A DNA stretch of 64,000 bases, from positions 744,001-808,000 of the forward strand of contig NZ_VDQT01000001.1 in assembly GCF_007667275.1 (NCBI RefSeq), read 5' to 3'. Source of the stretch: Stenotrophomonas rhizophila (GTDB taxonomy: Bacteria; Pseudomonadota; Gammaproteobacteria; Xanthomonadales; Xanthomonadaceae). Under the pieces are notes generated by a model. The model was not told the DNA's origin, searched no databases, and worked only from the letters and a program-made list of their open reading frames with translations. Position 1 is the first letter of the stretch. Each line of letters opens with the position of its first letter. Shown here piece by piece: positions 9,541 through 18,118 of the stretch. Made by a program: the position numbers and the translations under genes.

Positions 9541-11331
9541 TCAGTACACGCGCGGCTTCGGCGGCACCACGGCAACCTCGTCGGTCAGCGTGTACATGTG
9601 CACCGGACGGTAATCGAAGCTGCACTTGCCCTTGTCGTCGACGCTGACCAGGGTGTGCTTGTGCCAGTTGACGTCGTCGCGATCCGGATAATCCTCGTGC
9701 GCGTGCGCACCACGGCTTTCCTTGCGCTGTTCGGCCGAGTTGATGGTCGCCACCGCGTTCAGCAGCAGGTTGTTCAGCTCGTAGGTTTCGATCAGGTCCG
9801 AGTTCCACACCAGCGAACGGTCGCTGACCTTCACGTCCTGGAACGAATCGAACACCTGCGCCATCTTCGCGCAGCCTTCCTTCAGCGTTTCGCTGGTACG
9901 GAACACCGCGGCGTCGGCCTGCATGGTGCGCTGCATGTTGTCGCGGATGACCGAGGTCGGGGTATCGCCGTCGGCGTAACGCAGCTTGTCCAGCAGGCCC
10001 AGGGCCTTGTCGCAGGCGTCGGCGGCCAGCGGCTTGTGCGATGCACCCGGCTTGATCGTCTCGGCGCAACGGTTGGCCACCGCACGGCCGAACACCACCA
10101 GGTCGAGCAGCGAGTTGGAGCCCAGGCGGTTGGCACCGTGCACCGACACGCAGGCGGCTTCGCCGATCGCGTACAGGCCCGGGACCACGGCATCGTTGTT
10201 GTCGCCGACCTTGCGCACCACTTCACCGTGGAAGTTGGTCGGGATGCCGCCCATGTTGTAGTGCACGGTCGGGATGACCGGGATCGGCTGCTTGTGCACG
10301 TCGACGCCGGCGAAGATGCGGGCGCTTTCGGCGATGCCCGGCAGCTTCTCGTCGATCACGCCCGGGCCGAGGTGGGTCAGGTCGAGCAGGATGTGGTCCT
10401 TGTGCTCGCCGACGCCGCGGCCTTCGCGGATCTCGATGGTCATCGAACGGGCCACCACGTCGCGCGAGGCCAGGTCCTTGTAATGCGGTGCGTAGCGCTC
10501 CATGAAGCGCTCGCCGTTGCTGTTGCGCAGGATGCCGCCTTCACCGCGGACACCCTCGGTGATCAGGCAGCCGGCGCCATAGATGCCGGTCGGGTGGAAC
10601 TGCACGAACTCCATGTCCTGCATGGCGATGCCGGCGCGCATGGCCAGGCCGCCACCGTCGCCGGTGCAGGTGTGCGCCGAGGTGGCGCTGAAGTAGGCAC
10701 GGCCGTAGCCGCCGGTGGCCAGCACCACGCCCTGGGCGCGGAACAGGTGCAGCGAGCCGTCGGACATGTCCAGCGCGAGCACGCCGCGGCAGGCACCTTC
10801 ATCATCGAAGATCAGGTCCAGCGCGAAGTACTCGATCATGAAGCGCGCATCGTGCTTCAGCGACTGCTGGTACAGGGTGTGCAGCATGGCGTGGCCGGTA
10901 CGGTCGGCCGCCGCGCAGGTACGCTGTGCCGCCGGGCCTTCGCCATACTTGGTGGTCATGCCACCGAACGGGCGCTGGTAGATCTTGCCCTCTTCGGTGC
11001 GGCTGAACGGCACGCCGTAGTGTTCCAGCTCGATGATGGCCGGAATGGCTTCGCGGCACATGTACTCGATGGCATCCTGGTCGCCCAGCCAGTCCGAGCC
11101 CTTGATGGTGTCGTAGAAGTGGTAGCGCCAGTCGTCTTCGCCCATGTTGCCGAGCGCGGCGGAGATGCCGCCCTGCGCGGCGACGGTGTGCGAACGGGTC
11201 GGGAAGACCTTGGTCAGGCAGACCGTCTGCAGGCCCTTGGCGGCAAGGCCGAAGGTGGCGCGCAGACCAGCACCGCCGGCGCCCACCACGACCATGTCGT
11301 ACTTGTGTTCGGTAATCTTGTAAGCGGACAT
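9541..11331 (-). CDS. sdhA: succinate dehydrogenase flavoprotein subunit SdhA
   Basis: SdhA oxidises succinate to fumarate in the TCA cycle and complex II. The 596-residue protein starts with a dinucleotide-binding motif ([12 protein letters not shown]). It contains the covalent FAD-attachment histidine in [11 protein letters not shown] and the family block [15 protein letters not shown]; a catalytic arginine is expected in the later RGEGG region. Length and order are typical. It follows sdhD by 31 bases. Confidence 0.97.
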   Translation of the reverse strand: MSAYKITEHKYDMVVVGAGGAGLRATFGLAAKGLQTVCLTKVFPTRSHTVAAQGGISAALGNMGEDDWRYHFYDTIKGSDWLGDQDAIEYMCREAIPAIIELEHYGVPFSRTEEGKIYQRPFGGMTTKYGEGPAAQRTCAAADRTGHAMLHTLYQQSLKHDARFMIEYFALDLIFDDEGACRGVLALDMSDGSLHLFRAQGVVLATGGYGRAYFSATSAHTCTGDGGGLAMRAGIAMQDMEFVQFHPTGIYGAGCLITEGVRGEGGILRNSNGERFMERYAPHYKDLASRDVVARSMTIEIREGRGVGEHKDHILLDLTHLGPGVIDEKLPGIAESARIFAGVDVHKQPIPVIPTVHYNMGGIPTNFHGEVVRKVGDNNDAVVPGLYAIGEAACVSVHGANRLGSNSLLDLVVFGRAVANRCAETIKPGASHKPLAADACDKALGLLDKLRYADGDTPTSVIRDNMQRTMQADAAVFRTSETLKEGCAKMAQVFDSFQDVKVSDRSLVWNSDLIETYELNNLLLNAVATINSAEQRKESRGAHAHEDYPDRDDVNWHKHTLVSVDDKGKCSFDYRPVHMYTLTDEVAVVPPKPRVY

Positions 11332-11362
11332 CTACTCTGGATTCCTGTCTTGGTGCCTGGAC

Positions 11363-11749
11363 TCAGGCAACGCCGAGCGCAATGCGGGCGACCGCAAAAA
11401 CACTGACGATCGCGCCGAGCACGGCGATGAACTTCACCGTGGTCTGCAGCGCCAGGGCCAGCAGCGAGTTGTGGATATAGTCTTCCAGCACGACCTGCAG
11501 GCCGATCTGGGCGTGCCAGAACATGGCCACCAGGAAGCCGACCAGCAGGATGGCGTTCCAAGGCTTGGAGACGGCATCGGCGGCGGTCAGGTAATCGGCG
11601 TTGAGCAGGCTCAAAACGAAGACCAGGAACCAGATCGTCAGCGGCACCAGCGCGGTGGCGGTCAGGCGCTGCAGCACGAAGTGTTCGGTGCCGGTCTTGG
11701 CGGCGCCCAGGCCGCGCACGTTCTTCAGCGGGGTACGGAACTTGTTCAT
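11363..11749 (-). CDS. sdhD: succinate dehydrogenase membrane anchor SdhD
   Basis: A 128-residue membrane anchor that with SdhC holds haem b and the quinone site. Three hydrophobic helices are seen (about 30-50, 66-86 and 100-122). The second is followed by HAQIGLQVVLEDYIHN, which contains a His near the expected haem ligand and the Asp-Tyr pair of the quinone site. The ATG at 11749 overlaps the end of sdhC by four bases. Confidence 0.93.
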   Translation of the reverse strand: MNKFRTPLKNVRGLGAAKTGTEHFVLQRLTATALVPLTIWFLVFVLSLLNADYLTAADAVSKPWNAILLVGFLVAMFWHAQIGLQVVLEDYIHNSLLALALQTTVKFIAVLGAIVSVFAVARIALGVA

Positions 11750-12138
11750 GCGGCGGCTCCGAGGAAGACGTAGGCCCAGACCAGCGCGGTGATCACCAGG
11801 CTGGCGATGACCGACATCCAGCTGCTGCGCACGAACGCCGGGATGCTGAAGCCGATCGCGAAGTCCTGCACGATGTGGCGGATGCCGTTGCACAGGTGGT
11901 AGGCGAACGACCACGTCCATGCGAACAGGAAGAGCTTGCCGTACCAGCTGCCGGCGTGGCCGGTGAAGCAGTTCCAGGATTCAGGACCCATCATCAGGGC
12001 GAGCAGGCCGCCAGCAATGATCAGGGCTCCAACAGACAGAAAGATGCCGGTGGCTCGATGCAGGATCGAGGTGGCCATCTGGATCTGCCAGCGATACACC
12101 TGGAGGTGCGGGGAAAGGGGACGTTCTCTGGCGGCCAT
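11746..12138 (-). CDS. sdhC: succinate dehydrogenase cytochrome b556 subunit SdhC
   Basis: A 130-residue three-helix membrane subunit. It opens with RPLSPHLQVYRWQ and SILHRATGIFLS, the Ser/Arg-bearing quinone-site stretch. The conserved HLCNGIRHIVQDF carries the haem-ligand histidine. It is the first structural gene of sdhCDAB and overlaps sdhD by four bases. A DUF1674 gene lies 56 bases upstream on the same strand. Confidence 0.95.
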   Translation of the reverse strand: MAARERPLSPHLQVYRWQIQMATSILHRATGIFLSVGALIIAGGLLALMMGPESWNCFTGHAGSWYGKLFLFAWTWSFAYHLCNGIRHIVQDFAIGFSIPAFVRSSWMSVIASLVITALVWAYVFLGAAA

Positions 12139-12194
12139 TCGCTGGGCTCGTTGTCTCGGCTGGGCGGCACAATGCCGCGTTGGCTCAATGCTGA

Positions 12195-12368
12195 TCAGAA
12201 ATCGATGCAGCGTCCGTTTTTCTCCCAGTCTCCATACCGCACCGGATCAAGTCCGCCGCGGCCGCCGATTTCCACGGGCACCTCCGGCGTCGGGACGAGC
12301 GTCTGCTCCTCCGGCACCAGCGGGGCTTCAGGTTCGGAATCTGGAGTGGGGGTTGTTTGGCCTATCAT
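12195..12368 (-). CDS. DUF1674 / SDHAF4-like SDH assembly protein
   Basis: A 57-residue protein whose C-terminus GLDPVRYGDWEKNGRCIDF is the hallmark of DUF1674, the family that includes eukaryotic SDHAF4. SDHAF4 binds the free, flavinylated SDH flavoprotein and helps it join the iron-sulfur subunit. The N-terminal half is a low-complexity Pro/Glu-rich tail. The start is the ATG at 12368. It precedes sdhC by 56 bases in the same orientation, so it is likely the first gene of the sdh operon. A function in SDH assembly is inferred from family and position. Confidence 0.88.
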   Translation of the reverse strand: MIGQTTPTPDSEPEAPLVPEEQTLVPTPEVPVEIGGRGGLDPVRYGDWEKNGRCIDF

Positions 12369-12425
12369 GGGTGGTCTCGCAACGCACAAATTTTAGACCC
12401 CGTTCACGTGCCTGACAACCTGCCC

Positions 12426-13271
12426 ATGGATTTCATCGGTTTTCCGCGCCTTTCCGGTCACGCGCTGCTCAGTCTGCGTGGCACCGAAGCGGTGCTGTTC
12501 GCCCACGCCCAGTTCTCCAGCGATGTCACCGCCCTGCCCCTGCGGCACTGGCAGTGGAGCGCCTGGTTGAGCGCCAAGGGCCGCACCCTGTCTGTGTTTC
12601 AGCTGTTGAAGGTGGACGCCGAGCACGTAATGCTGGTGCTTGCGGATGGCGACGCCGATGCGATTGCGTCGCAGTTGCAGCGCTTTGTGTTCCGTCGCAA
12701 GGTGAAGATCGAGGTGCGCAACGACCTTGTCGCCGCCGGCAGCTTCACCGCACCGGAAGCGGCCAGCCAGGCGGCGATTGCGCAGCACGGCGAGGTGATG
12801 GAGCTGGACCTGGGCAGCGATGCCCTGCCCCGCACCCTGAAGATCGGCCCGATGCCGGCCGATGCGGGCATGCCTGATCCCGCCTTCGAACTGGCCTGGC
12901 GCCAGTCCGACCTGCGCTATGGACTGCCGCGCCTGGACCCGGACCAGCGCGAGCAGTGGACCCCACAGCAGCTGGGGTTGGACCGGTTGAACGGGTACAG
13001 CGTGAAGAAGGGCTGCTACCCCGGCCAGGAAATCGTGGCGCGCACGCATTTCCTGGGTAAGGCCAAGCGGGCGCTGCAGCTGTTGCGGTCGGCCGAAGGT
13101 GTTGCAGGCGGGGCCAAGGTGCAGCTGGACGGTACCGACACCGGCACGGTCGCCAGCGTGGCCGGCGACCTGGCGTTGGCGGTGCTGCCGCTGGAAATGC
13201 CTGAAGGCGCGTTGACCATCAACGGCGTTGAAGCCCACCCGGTCCCGTTGCTGGACGGCCTGGCCCGGTGA
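12426..13271 (+). CDS. ygfZ: folate-binding protein YgfZ
   Basis: YgfZ is a tetrahydrofolate-binding protein of the GcvT superfamily needed for full activity of several Fe-S enzymes. The diagnostic motif KKGCYPGQEIVARTHFLG is present near residue 200, with the conserved Cys. From the ATG at 12426 the product is 281 residues; a GTG at 12408 is an alternative. The gene is divergent from the sdh operon, as ygfZ is divergent from sdhE-ygfX in E. coli. Confidence 0.93.
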   Translation: MDFIGFPRLSGHALLSLRGTEAVLFAHAQFSSDVTALPLRHWQWSAWLSAKGRTLSVFQLLKVDAEHVMLVLADGDADAIASQLQRFVFRRKVKIEVRNDLVAAGSFTAPEAASQAAIAQHGEVMELDLGSDALPRTLKIGPMPADAGMPDPAFELAWRQSDLRYGLPRLDPDQREQWTPQQLGLDRLNGYSVKKGCYPGQEIVARTHFLGKAKRALQLLRSAEGVAGGAKVQLDGTDTGTVASVAGDLALAVLPLEMPEGALTINGVEAHPVPLLDGLAR

Positions 13272-13277
13272 GAGAGC

Positions 13278-13460
13278 GGGTCACGACCAACGGTCGTGAC
13301 CTACCTCTGGTGTCTCGGCGGGTCACGACCAACGGTCGTGACCTACCTGTGGTGTCCCGGCGGGTCACGACCAACGGTCGTGACCTACCTGTGGTGTCCC
13401 GGCGCGTTCCACCCTTTTCGGGCGGTTTGCCGGTAGGTCACGACCGTTGGTCGTGACCGG
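13278..13460. repeat. SMAG-type 42-base tandem array
   Basis: Three direct copies of a palindrome (GTCACGACCAACGGTCGTGA, ending CTAC) begin near 13280, 13322 and 13364, an exact 42-base period with nearly identical spacers (ctgtggtgtcccggcg). An inverted copy starts with GTAG at 13433. The array fills the gap between the convergent ygfZ and ABC ATPase genes. Confidence 0.9.
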
Positions 13461-13463
13461 GCC

Positions 13464-14558
13464 TCACGCGTCCCGGTTCAACCGTTCGCCGCTGTCCGCA
13501 TCGAAGAAATGCAGCCCCTGCGGTTGGATCGCGACGCGCATCGTGTCGCCCACCGCCGGCAACGCCTGCGGCGCCACGCGCATGACCAACGCCTGGCCTC
13601 CATGGGTCATGTTGACGAAAATCTCGTTGCCCACCGGCTCGATCCCATCGATCACCGCCTCGAACGCGGTCGCATCGCCAGCCGCCGCCGGCTGCAGGTG
13701 TTCCGGGCGCACGCCCACCGCCAGGGTCCGCCCGATCCAGGCCGGGTCGACCGTCGCCGCGCCCAGCGGCGCATGCAGCGCGCCGTCCTGCACGGCCACG
13801 CCCGCCGCGCCCTGCTGCAGGGTGCCGCGCAGCACGTTCATCGCCGGACTGCCGAGGAACCCGGCCACGAACAGGTTGGCCGGGCGGTCGTAGAGCGCCA
13901 TCGGGGTGTCGATCTGCTGGATCACCCCGTCCTTGAGCACCACGATCCGCTGGCCCAGGGTCATCGCCTCGACCTGGTCGTGGGTCACGTAGATCATCGT
14001 GGTGCCAAGCTTGCGGTGCAGCTGTGCGATCTCGGTGCGCACACTATGGCGGAGCTTGGCATCAAGGTTGGAGAGCGGCTCGTCGAGCAGGAACACCGCC
14101 GGTTCGCGCACCAGCGCCCGGCCCAGTGCCACGCGCTGGCGCTGGCCACCGGACATCGCCTTGGGCAGCTTGTCCAGCATGTCGGTCAGGCCCAGGGTCT
14201 GCGCCGCTTCGTTGACACGCTTGGCGATGGTCGCCTTGTCGTGCCCTCGCAGCTTCAGCCCGAAGGCCAGGTTCTCGGCCACGGTCATGTGCGGGTAGAG
14301 CGCGTAGCTCTGGAACACCATGGCGATGTCGCGGTCCTTGGGTGCCACGTCATTGACCACGCGGTCGCCGATGCTCAGCGTGCCGCCACTGATTTCCTCC
14401 AGCCCGGCCACCATGCGCAGCAGCGTCGACTTGCCGCACCCCGACGGCCCCACCAGCACCATCAATTCCCCATCGGCCACTTCGAAGGTCGCGCCCTGGA
14501 CGGCCACCTGGCCGTTGTCGTAGACCTTGCGTACGCCCTGCAACTGCACTTTTGCCAT
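13464..14558 (-). CDS. sugar ABC transporter ATPase, UgpC/MalK/MsmX type
   Basis: A 364-residue ATPase of carbohydrate importers. It has Walker A GPSGCGKST, signature MSGGQRQR, Walker B VFLLDEPLSNLD and the long C-terminal regulatory TOBE domain typical of MalK/UgpC (about 240-364). The start is the ATG at 14558; the longer open frame upstream lacks homology. No permease or binding protein gene is nearby, so it may be a shared ATPase serving distant transporters. A promoter overlapped by a LacI-type operator lies 110-150 bases upstream, and the Entner-Doudoroff genes diverge from the other side. Confidence 0.9.
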   Translation of the reverse strand: MAKVQLQGVRKVYDNGQVAVQGATFEVADGELMVLVGPSGCGKSTLLRMVAGLEEISGGTLSIGDRVVNDVAPKDRDIAMVFQSYALYPHMTVAENLAFGLKLRGHDKATIAKRVNEAAQTLGLTDMLDKLPKAMSGGQRQRVALGRALVREPAVFLLDEPLSNLDAKLRHSVRTEIAQLHRKLGTTMIYVTHDQVEAMTLGQRIVVLKDGVIQQIDTPMALYDRPANLFVAGFLGSPAMNVLRGTLQQGAAGVAVQDGALHAPLGAATVDPAWIGRTLAVGVRPEHLQPAAAGDATAFEAVIDGIEPVGNEIFVNMTHGGQALVMRVAPQALPAVGDTMRVAIQPQGLHFFDADSGERLNRDA

Positions 14559-14667
14559 GTCACCCATTCCAGTCCGCCCGCTGCCGGGCTGTTGTGCGGA
14601 ACTGCCTTCGGCCCTCCCGATGGCAGCTCGATGGCGTGGTGCCGCATGACGGCGACCACTGCAATCG

Positions 14668-14705
14668 AATACAGTCTGCTCATTCTGCCATGTAAACGTT
14701 TTCAC
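14668..14705 (-). promoter_or_regulatory. promoter overlapped by a LacI-family operator
   Basis: The 325-base gap between the ABC ATPase and zwf holds a near-palindrome TGTAAACGTTTTCAC at 14691-14705, resembling operators of LacI-family sugar repressors (central CG with AAAC/GTTT flanks). Read on the minus strand, TTTACA (14696-14691) and TGTATT (14673-14668) form a sigma-70 -35/-10 pair with exactly 17 bases between, aimed at the ATPase gene. A bound repressor would cover the -35 box. Whether zwf shares the control is unclear; I see no strong plus-strand promoter. Confidence 0.65.
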
Positions 14706-14910
14706 GTGGCAGTATCCAATGGTCGGTCATGACCACGTCGTATCGCGGGCGCCACATTCTCCCGATTCGTCGCTGACATGCCCCATGATGAGCGGGTACG
14801 CGCCTGTTCATGTTGCGAAGCAGCAACTGGACAACGCGACCCGCTGGACCCCCGAGAACATAGACGAGAAGCGATTGACAACGATGTCACCCGGATCTGA
14901 AACTCGAGCG

Positions 14911-16350
14911 ATGCACGACACCCTCTTCCTGTTCGGCGCCACCGGCGACCTCGCCCAGCGCTACCTGTTCCCCTCGTTGTTGCGCCTGCTGGGCGACGGC
15001 CTCCTGCCGGAAAACTTCAAGATCCGTGCGCTGGCGCTTTCCGCGCATGACACCGCCGCGTTCCGCGACATCCTGCGCCCGCGCCTTCAGCAGGCCATGC
15101 CGAGTGCCAGCCTGGAGGACATCCAGTCGCTGCTGGAGCGCATCGACTACCGGTCGGTGGACCTGCGCGACGCGCAGTCGGTGGCCGACTCGGTACGCGA
15201 CCTGGTGCACGGCAACTGCGTGAGCTACCTGGCCATTCCGCCGGGCCTGTACATCTCCACCTGCGAAGGGCTGGCCCTGGGCGGGGCGCTGGCAGCGCCG
15301 CACCGGCTGATGCTGGAGAAGCCGATCGGCAGCGACAGCGAGAGCGCAGACCACATCCTGGCCACCATCGGCCAGTGGATCGACGAAGACCGCGTGTTCC
15401 GCCTGGACCATTACCTGGGCAAGGCGGCGGTGCAGAACCTGATCGCGCTGCGCTTCGGCAACACGCTGCTGGAGGCGGTGTGGAACCGCAACTACATCGA
15501 GTCGGTGCACATCCTGGTCGCCGAGAGCGAAGGCGTGGACGGGCGCGATGCGTACTACGCACGTTCCGGCGCGCTGCGCGACATGGTCCAGAGCCACATC
15601 CTGCAGCTGTTGTGCCTGGTGGCGATGGAACCGCCGGCGTCGCTGGAAGCCGACCGCGTGCGCGATGAAAAGGTCAAGGTGCTGCGCGCGCTGCGACCGC
15701 TGGACGCGAGGCACGCCGCACGCGACAGCGTGCGCGGCCGTTACACCGCCGGCACCATCAACGGCCAGCCGGCCCAGGCCTACCAGCCGCCGGAAGGCAG
15801 CGACGTGGAAACCTTCGTCGGGGTCACCGCGCACATCGACAACTGGCGCTGGTCCGGAGTGCCGTTCCACCTGGTCACCGGCAAGCGCCTGGCCGAGCGC
15901 ACCAGCCGCGTGGTGGTCACGCTCAAGCCGGTCACGCACTGGCTGTTCGAGCGCCCCGACCGCAGCAATGCCACTCCGAACCGCATCACCTTCCAGCTGC
16001 AGCCGCAGGAAAACATCGAGCTGGGCCTGATGAGCAGCCTGGCCGGTCCGGAATGGGGCGCGCTGGAACTGCATCCGCTGGAACTGGAACTTTCCGTGCC
16101 GACCGGCCTGCACCGCCGCATCGCCTACGAACGCCTGTTCCTGGATGCCTTCAACGGCAACCACGCGCTGTTCGTGCGCGACGATGAAGTGCGCGCTGCC
16201 TGGGCCTGGATCGACAGCGTCAGCGAGGCATGGAAGGACGCGCAGCTGCCGCTGCAGCCCTACCCGGCCGGCGAATGGGGCCCGGAACAGGCGTTCGGCT
16301 TCCTGCCCGCCGACGTGGATGCGCAGGCCAGCCGCAGGGATCCGGCATGA
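14911..16350 (+). CDS. zwf: glucose-6-phosphate 1-dehydrogenase
   Basis: Zwf oxidises glucose-6-phosphate to 6-phosphogluconolactone, making NADPH at the entry of the Entner-Doudoroff route. The 479-residue product starts with the nucleotide-binding motif FLFGATGDLAQRYL (more often GASGDLAKRKL). The active-site block is RLDHYLGKAAVQNL, with the catalytic His and the substrate Lys. LMLEKPIG carries another conserved lysine. The ATG at 14911 begins at the homology; an in-frame ATG at 14884 would add nine residues. glk overlaps its stop by four bases. Confidence 0.95.
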   Translation: MHDTLFLFGATGDLAQRYLFPSLLRLLGDGLLPENFKIRALALSAHDTAAFRDILRPRLQQAMPSASLEDIQSLLERIDYRSVDLRDAQSVADSVRDLVHGNCVSYLAIPPGLYISTCEGLALGGALAAPHRLMLEKPIGSDSESADHILATIGQWIDEDRVFRLDHYLGKAAVQNLIALRFGNTLLEAVWNRNYIESVHILVAESEGVDGRDAYYARSGALRDMVQSHILQLLCLVAMEPPASLEADRVRDEKVKVLRALRPLDARHAARDSVRGRYTAGTINGQPAQAYQPPEGSDVETFVGVTAHIDNWRWSGVPFHLVTGKRLAERTSRVVVTLKPVTHWLFERPDRSNATPNRITFQLQPQENIELGLMSSLAGPEWGALELHPLELELSVPTGLHRRIAYERLFLDAFNGNHALFVRDDEVRAAWAWIDSVSEAWKDAQLPLQPYPAGEWGPEQAFGFLPADVDAQASRRDPA

Positions 16351-17354
16351 CGGTGTCGACCCAACCGGCGCTGGTCGCCGACATCGGCGGTACCAACGCC
16401 CGCTTCGCGCTCGCCGACACCAGCCTGGCCGCGCCGCTGTTGAAGGACAGCATCCGTGAATTCGTGGTCGCCGATTTCCCATCACTGGGCGATGCGGCGC
16501 GCCATTACCTGGAACAGATCGGTGCCGAAGCGCTCCGCGGCGTGTTCGCCGTGGCCGGCCGCGTCGATGGCGATGAAGCGCGCATCACCAACCATCCGTG
16601 GGTGATCTCGCGGATGCGCACCGCGCACATGCTCGGCTTCGATGAGCTGCACCTGATCAATGACTTCGCTGCGCAGGCGATGGCGATCTCGCTGCTGCAG
16701 CCGCAGGACGTGGTCCAGGTCGGTGGCGCGGCATGGGTGCCGGGCCAACCCGGGCAGCCGCGCAACTATGCGGTGATCGGGCCGGGTACCGGACTCGGCG
16801 TGGGCGGGCTGATCCTGCGCCACGGCCGCTGCTACCCGCTGGAAACCGAAGGCGGCCATGTCAGCTTCCCGCCGGGCACGCCGGAGGAAATCCGCATCCT
16901 GGAAATCCTGTCCGAGCAGTTCGGCCGGGTCTCCAACGAACGCCTGATCTGCGGCCCGGGCCTGGTCAACATCCATCGCGCGGTGTGCGAGATGGCCGGT
17001 GTCGATCCGGGCCAGCTGCAGCCGGTGGACGTGACCGCGCGGGCGCTGCACGGCGACCCGCAGGCGATGCGCACGGTGGACGTGTTCTGCGCGGTGTTCG
17101 GTGCGATCGCCGGCGACCTGGTGCTGGTCCAAGGGGCCTGGGACGGCGTGTTCCTGACCGGCGGACTGGTGCCGAAGATGCTCGATTCGCTGCAGCACTC
17201 CGGCTTCCGCCAGCGCTTCGAGCACAAGGGGCGCTTCTCTTCGATCATGGCGCGGGTCCCGTCGCTGGCCGTGATGCACCCGCACGCCGGGCTGCTGGGC
17301 GCGGCAGCCTATGCCGCCGATCTCGAACGCGACCTGCCAGGAGGCACCGCATGA
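16347..17354 (+). CDS. glk: glucokinase
   Basis: Glucokinase phosphorylates free glucose with ATP. The 335-residue protein belongs to the ROK-unrelated bacterial Glk family: phosphate-binding DIGGTNARFAL near residue 10, the NHPWVIS substrate loop, NDFAAQAMAI with the catalytic Asp, GPGTGLGVGGL, and ETEGGHVSF. Its ATG overlaps the zwf stop (ATGA), and pgl overlaps its own stop, giving a tightly coupled zwf-glk-pgl unit that takes glucose to 6-phosphogluconate. Confidence 0.95.
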   Translation: MTVSTQPALVADIGGTNARFALADTSLAAPLLKDSIREFVVADFPSLGDAARHYLEQIGAEALRGVFAVAGRVDGDEARITNHPWVISRMRTAHMLGFDELHLINDFAAQAMAISLLQPQDVVQVGGAAWVPGQPGQPRNYAVIGPGTGLGVGGLILRHGRCYPLETEGGHVSFPPGTPEEIRILEILSEQFGRVSNERLICGPGLVNIHRAVCEMAGVDPGQLQPVDVTARALHGDPQAMRTVDVFCAVFGAIAGDLVLVQGAWDGVFLTGGLVPKMLDSLQHSGFRQRFEHKGRFSSIMARVPSLAVMHPHAGLLGAAAYAADLERDLPGGTA

Positions 17355-18073
17355 ATGCTCTGGAAAACGCCGACCGCTTCACCCTGATCCGGCATGGCGA
17401 TGCCGATGCATGGATCGAGACTGTCGCTGCCGAGATGGCGCGGAACCTCAACGACGATATTGCGACCGACGGCCGCGCACGCCTGCTGCTGTCCGGGGGC
17501 AATACGCCTGCGGAGGTGTACCGGGCGCTGGCGGAGCTGGACGTGCAGTGGGACCGGGTCGAGGTAAGCCTGGTCGACGAGCGCTGGTTGTCGCCGAAGG
17601 ACAGCGACAGCAACGCGTGGCTGGTGCGCCAGCACCTGCTCAAGCGTGCCGAAGGCGCGCATTTCGAACCGATTTTGTGGGTCGGCAAGCCGCTGCCCGA
17701 ATGCGTGCACGACGCCAACCTTCAGGCCAGGCAGGCCCGCGCGCCCAGTCTCGCAGTGCTGGGCATGGGCAACGACGGCCACACCGCGTCGCTGTTCCCG
17801 GGCTCGCGCGACCTGGCACGGGCGCTGGAAAGCACCCTTCCCTACGCCGCGCTGGACGCCACCGGCTGCCCGGGCGCCAACCAGTGGCCGCTGCGCATCA
17901 CCCTGACCCCGCACGGCCTGCGCCGCTGCCAACGGCGCCTGTTGCTGCTGCGTGGCAAGCAGAAGCTGGAAGTGCTCAAGCAGGCACTGGAAAGCAACAA
18001 CGCACAGCTGTATCCCATCCTCAACGCGATCGACCTGGCCGGCCCCAAACTGCGCATCCACTGGTGCGACTGA
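17351..18073 (+). CDS. pgl: 6-phosphogluconolactonase
   Basis: Pgl hydrolyses 6-phosphogluconolactone to 6-phosphogluconate. The 240-residue protein is of the DevB/SOL type, with LLLSGGNTPAEVYRAL near 45, VDERWL near 75 and the signature GMGNDGHTASLFPGS near 138. The start overlaps the glk stop by four bases. edd follows after 45 bases. Confidence 0.95.
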   Translation: MNALENADRFTLIRHGDADAWIETVAAEMARNLNDDIATDGRARLLLSGGNTPAEVYRALAELDVQWDRVEVSLVDERWLSPKDSDSNAWLVRQHLLKRAEGAHFEPILWVGKPLPECVHDANLQARQARAPSLAVLGMGNDGHTASLFPGSRDLARALESTLPYAALDATGCPGANQWPLRITLTPHGLRRCQRRLLLLRGKQKLEVLKQALESNNAQLYPILNAIDLAGPKLRIHWCD

Positions 18074-18118
18074 GTACATGCCCGACCTTTTCCTTCGCCT
18101 TCTCATAGCCGGTAGCCA

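Noticed and set aside
8584..11406. 940-codon frame antisense to sdhB/sdhA
   Set aside because: Mirrors the third-position GC bias of the sdh genes; low-complexity product and no initiation signals.
13278..13460. Possible CRISPR-like array (regular repeats at 42-base period)
   Set aside because: Repeats are palindromic SMAG units, spacers are nearly identical to each other, and no cas genes are present.
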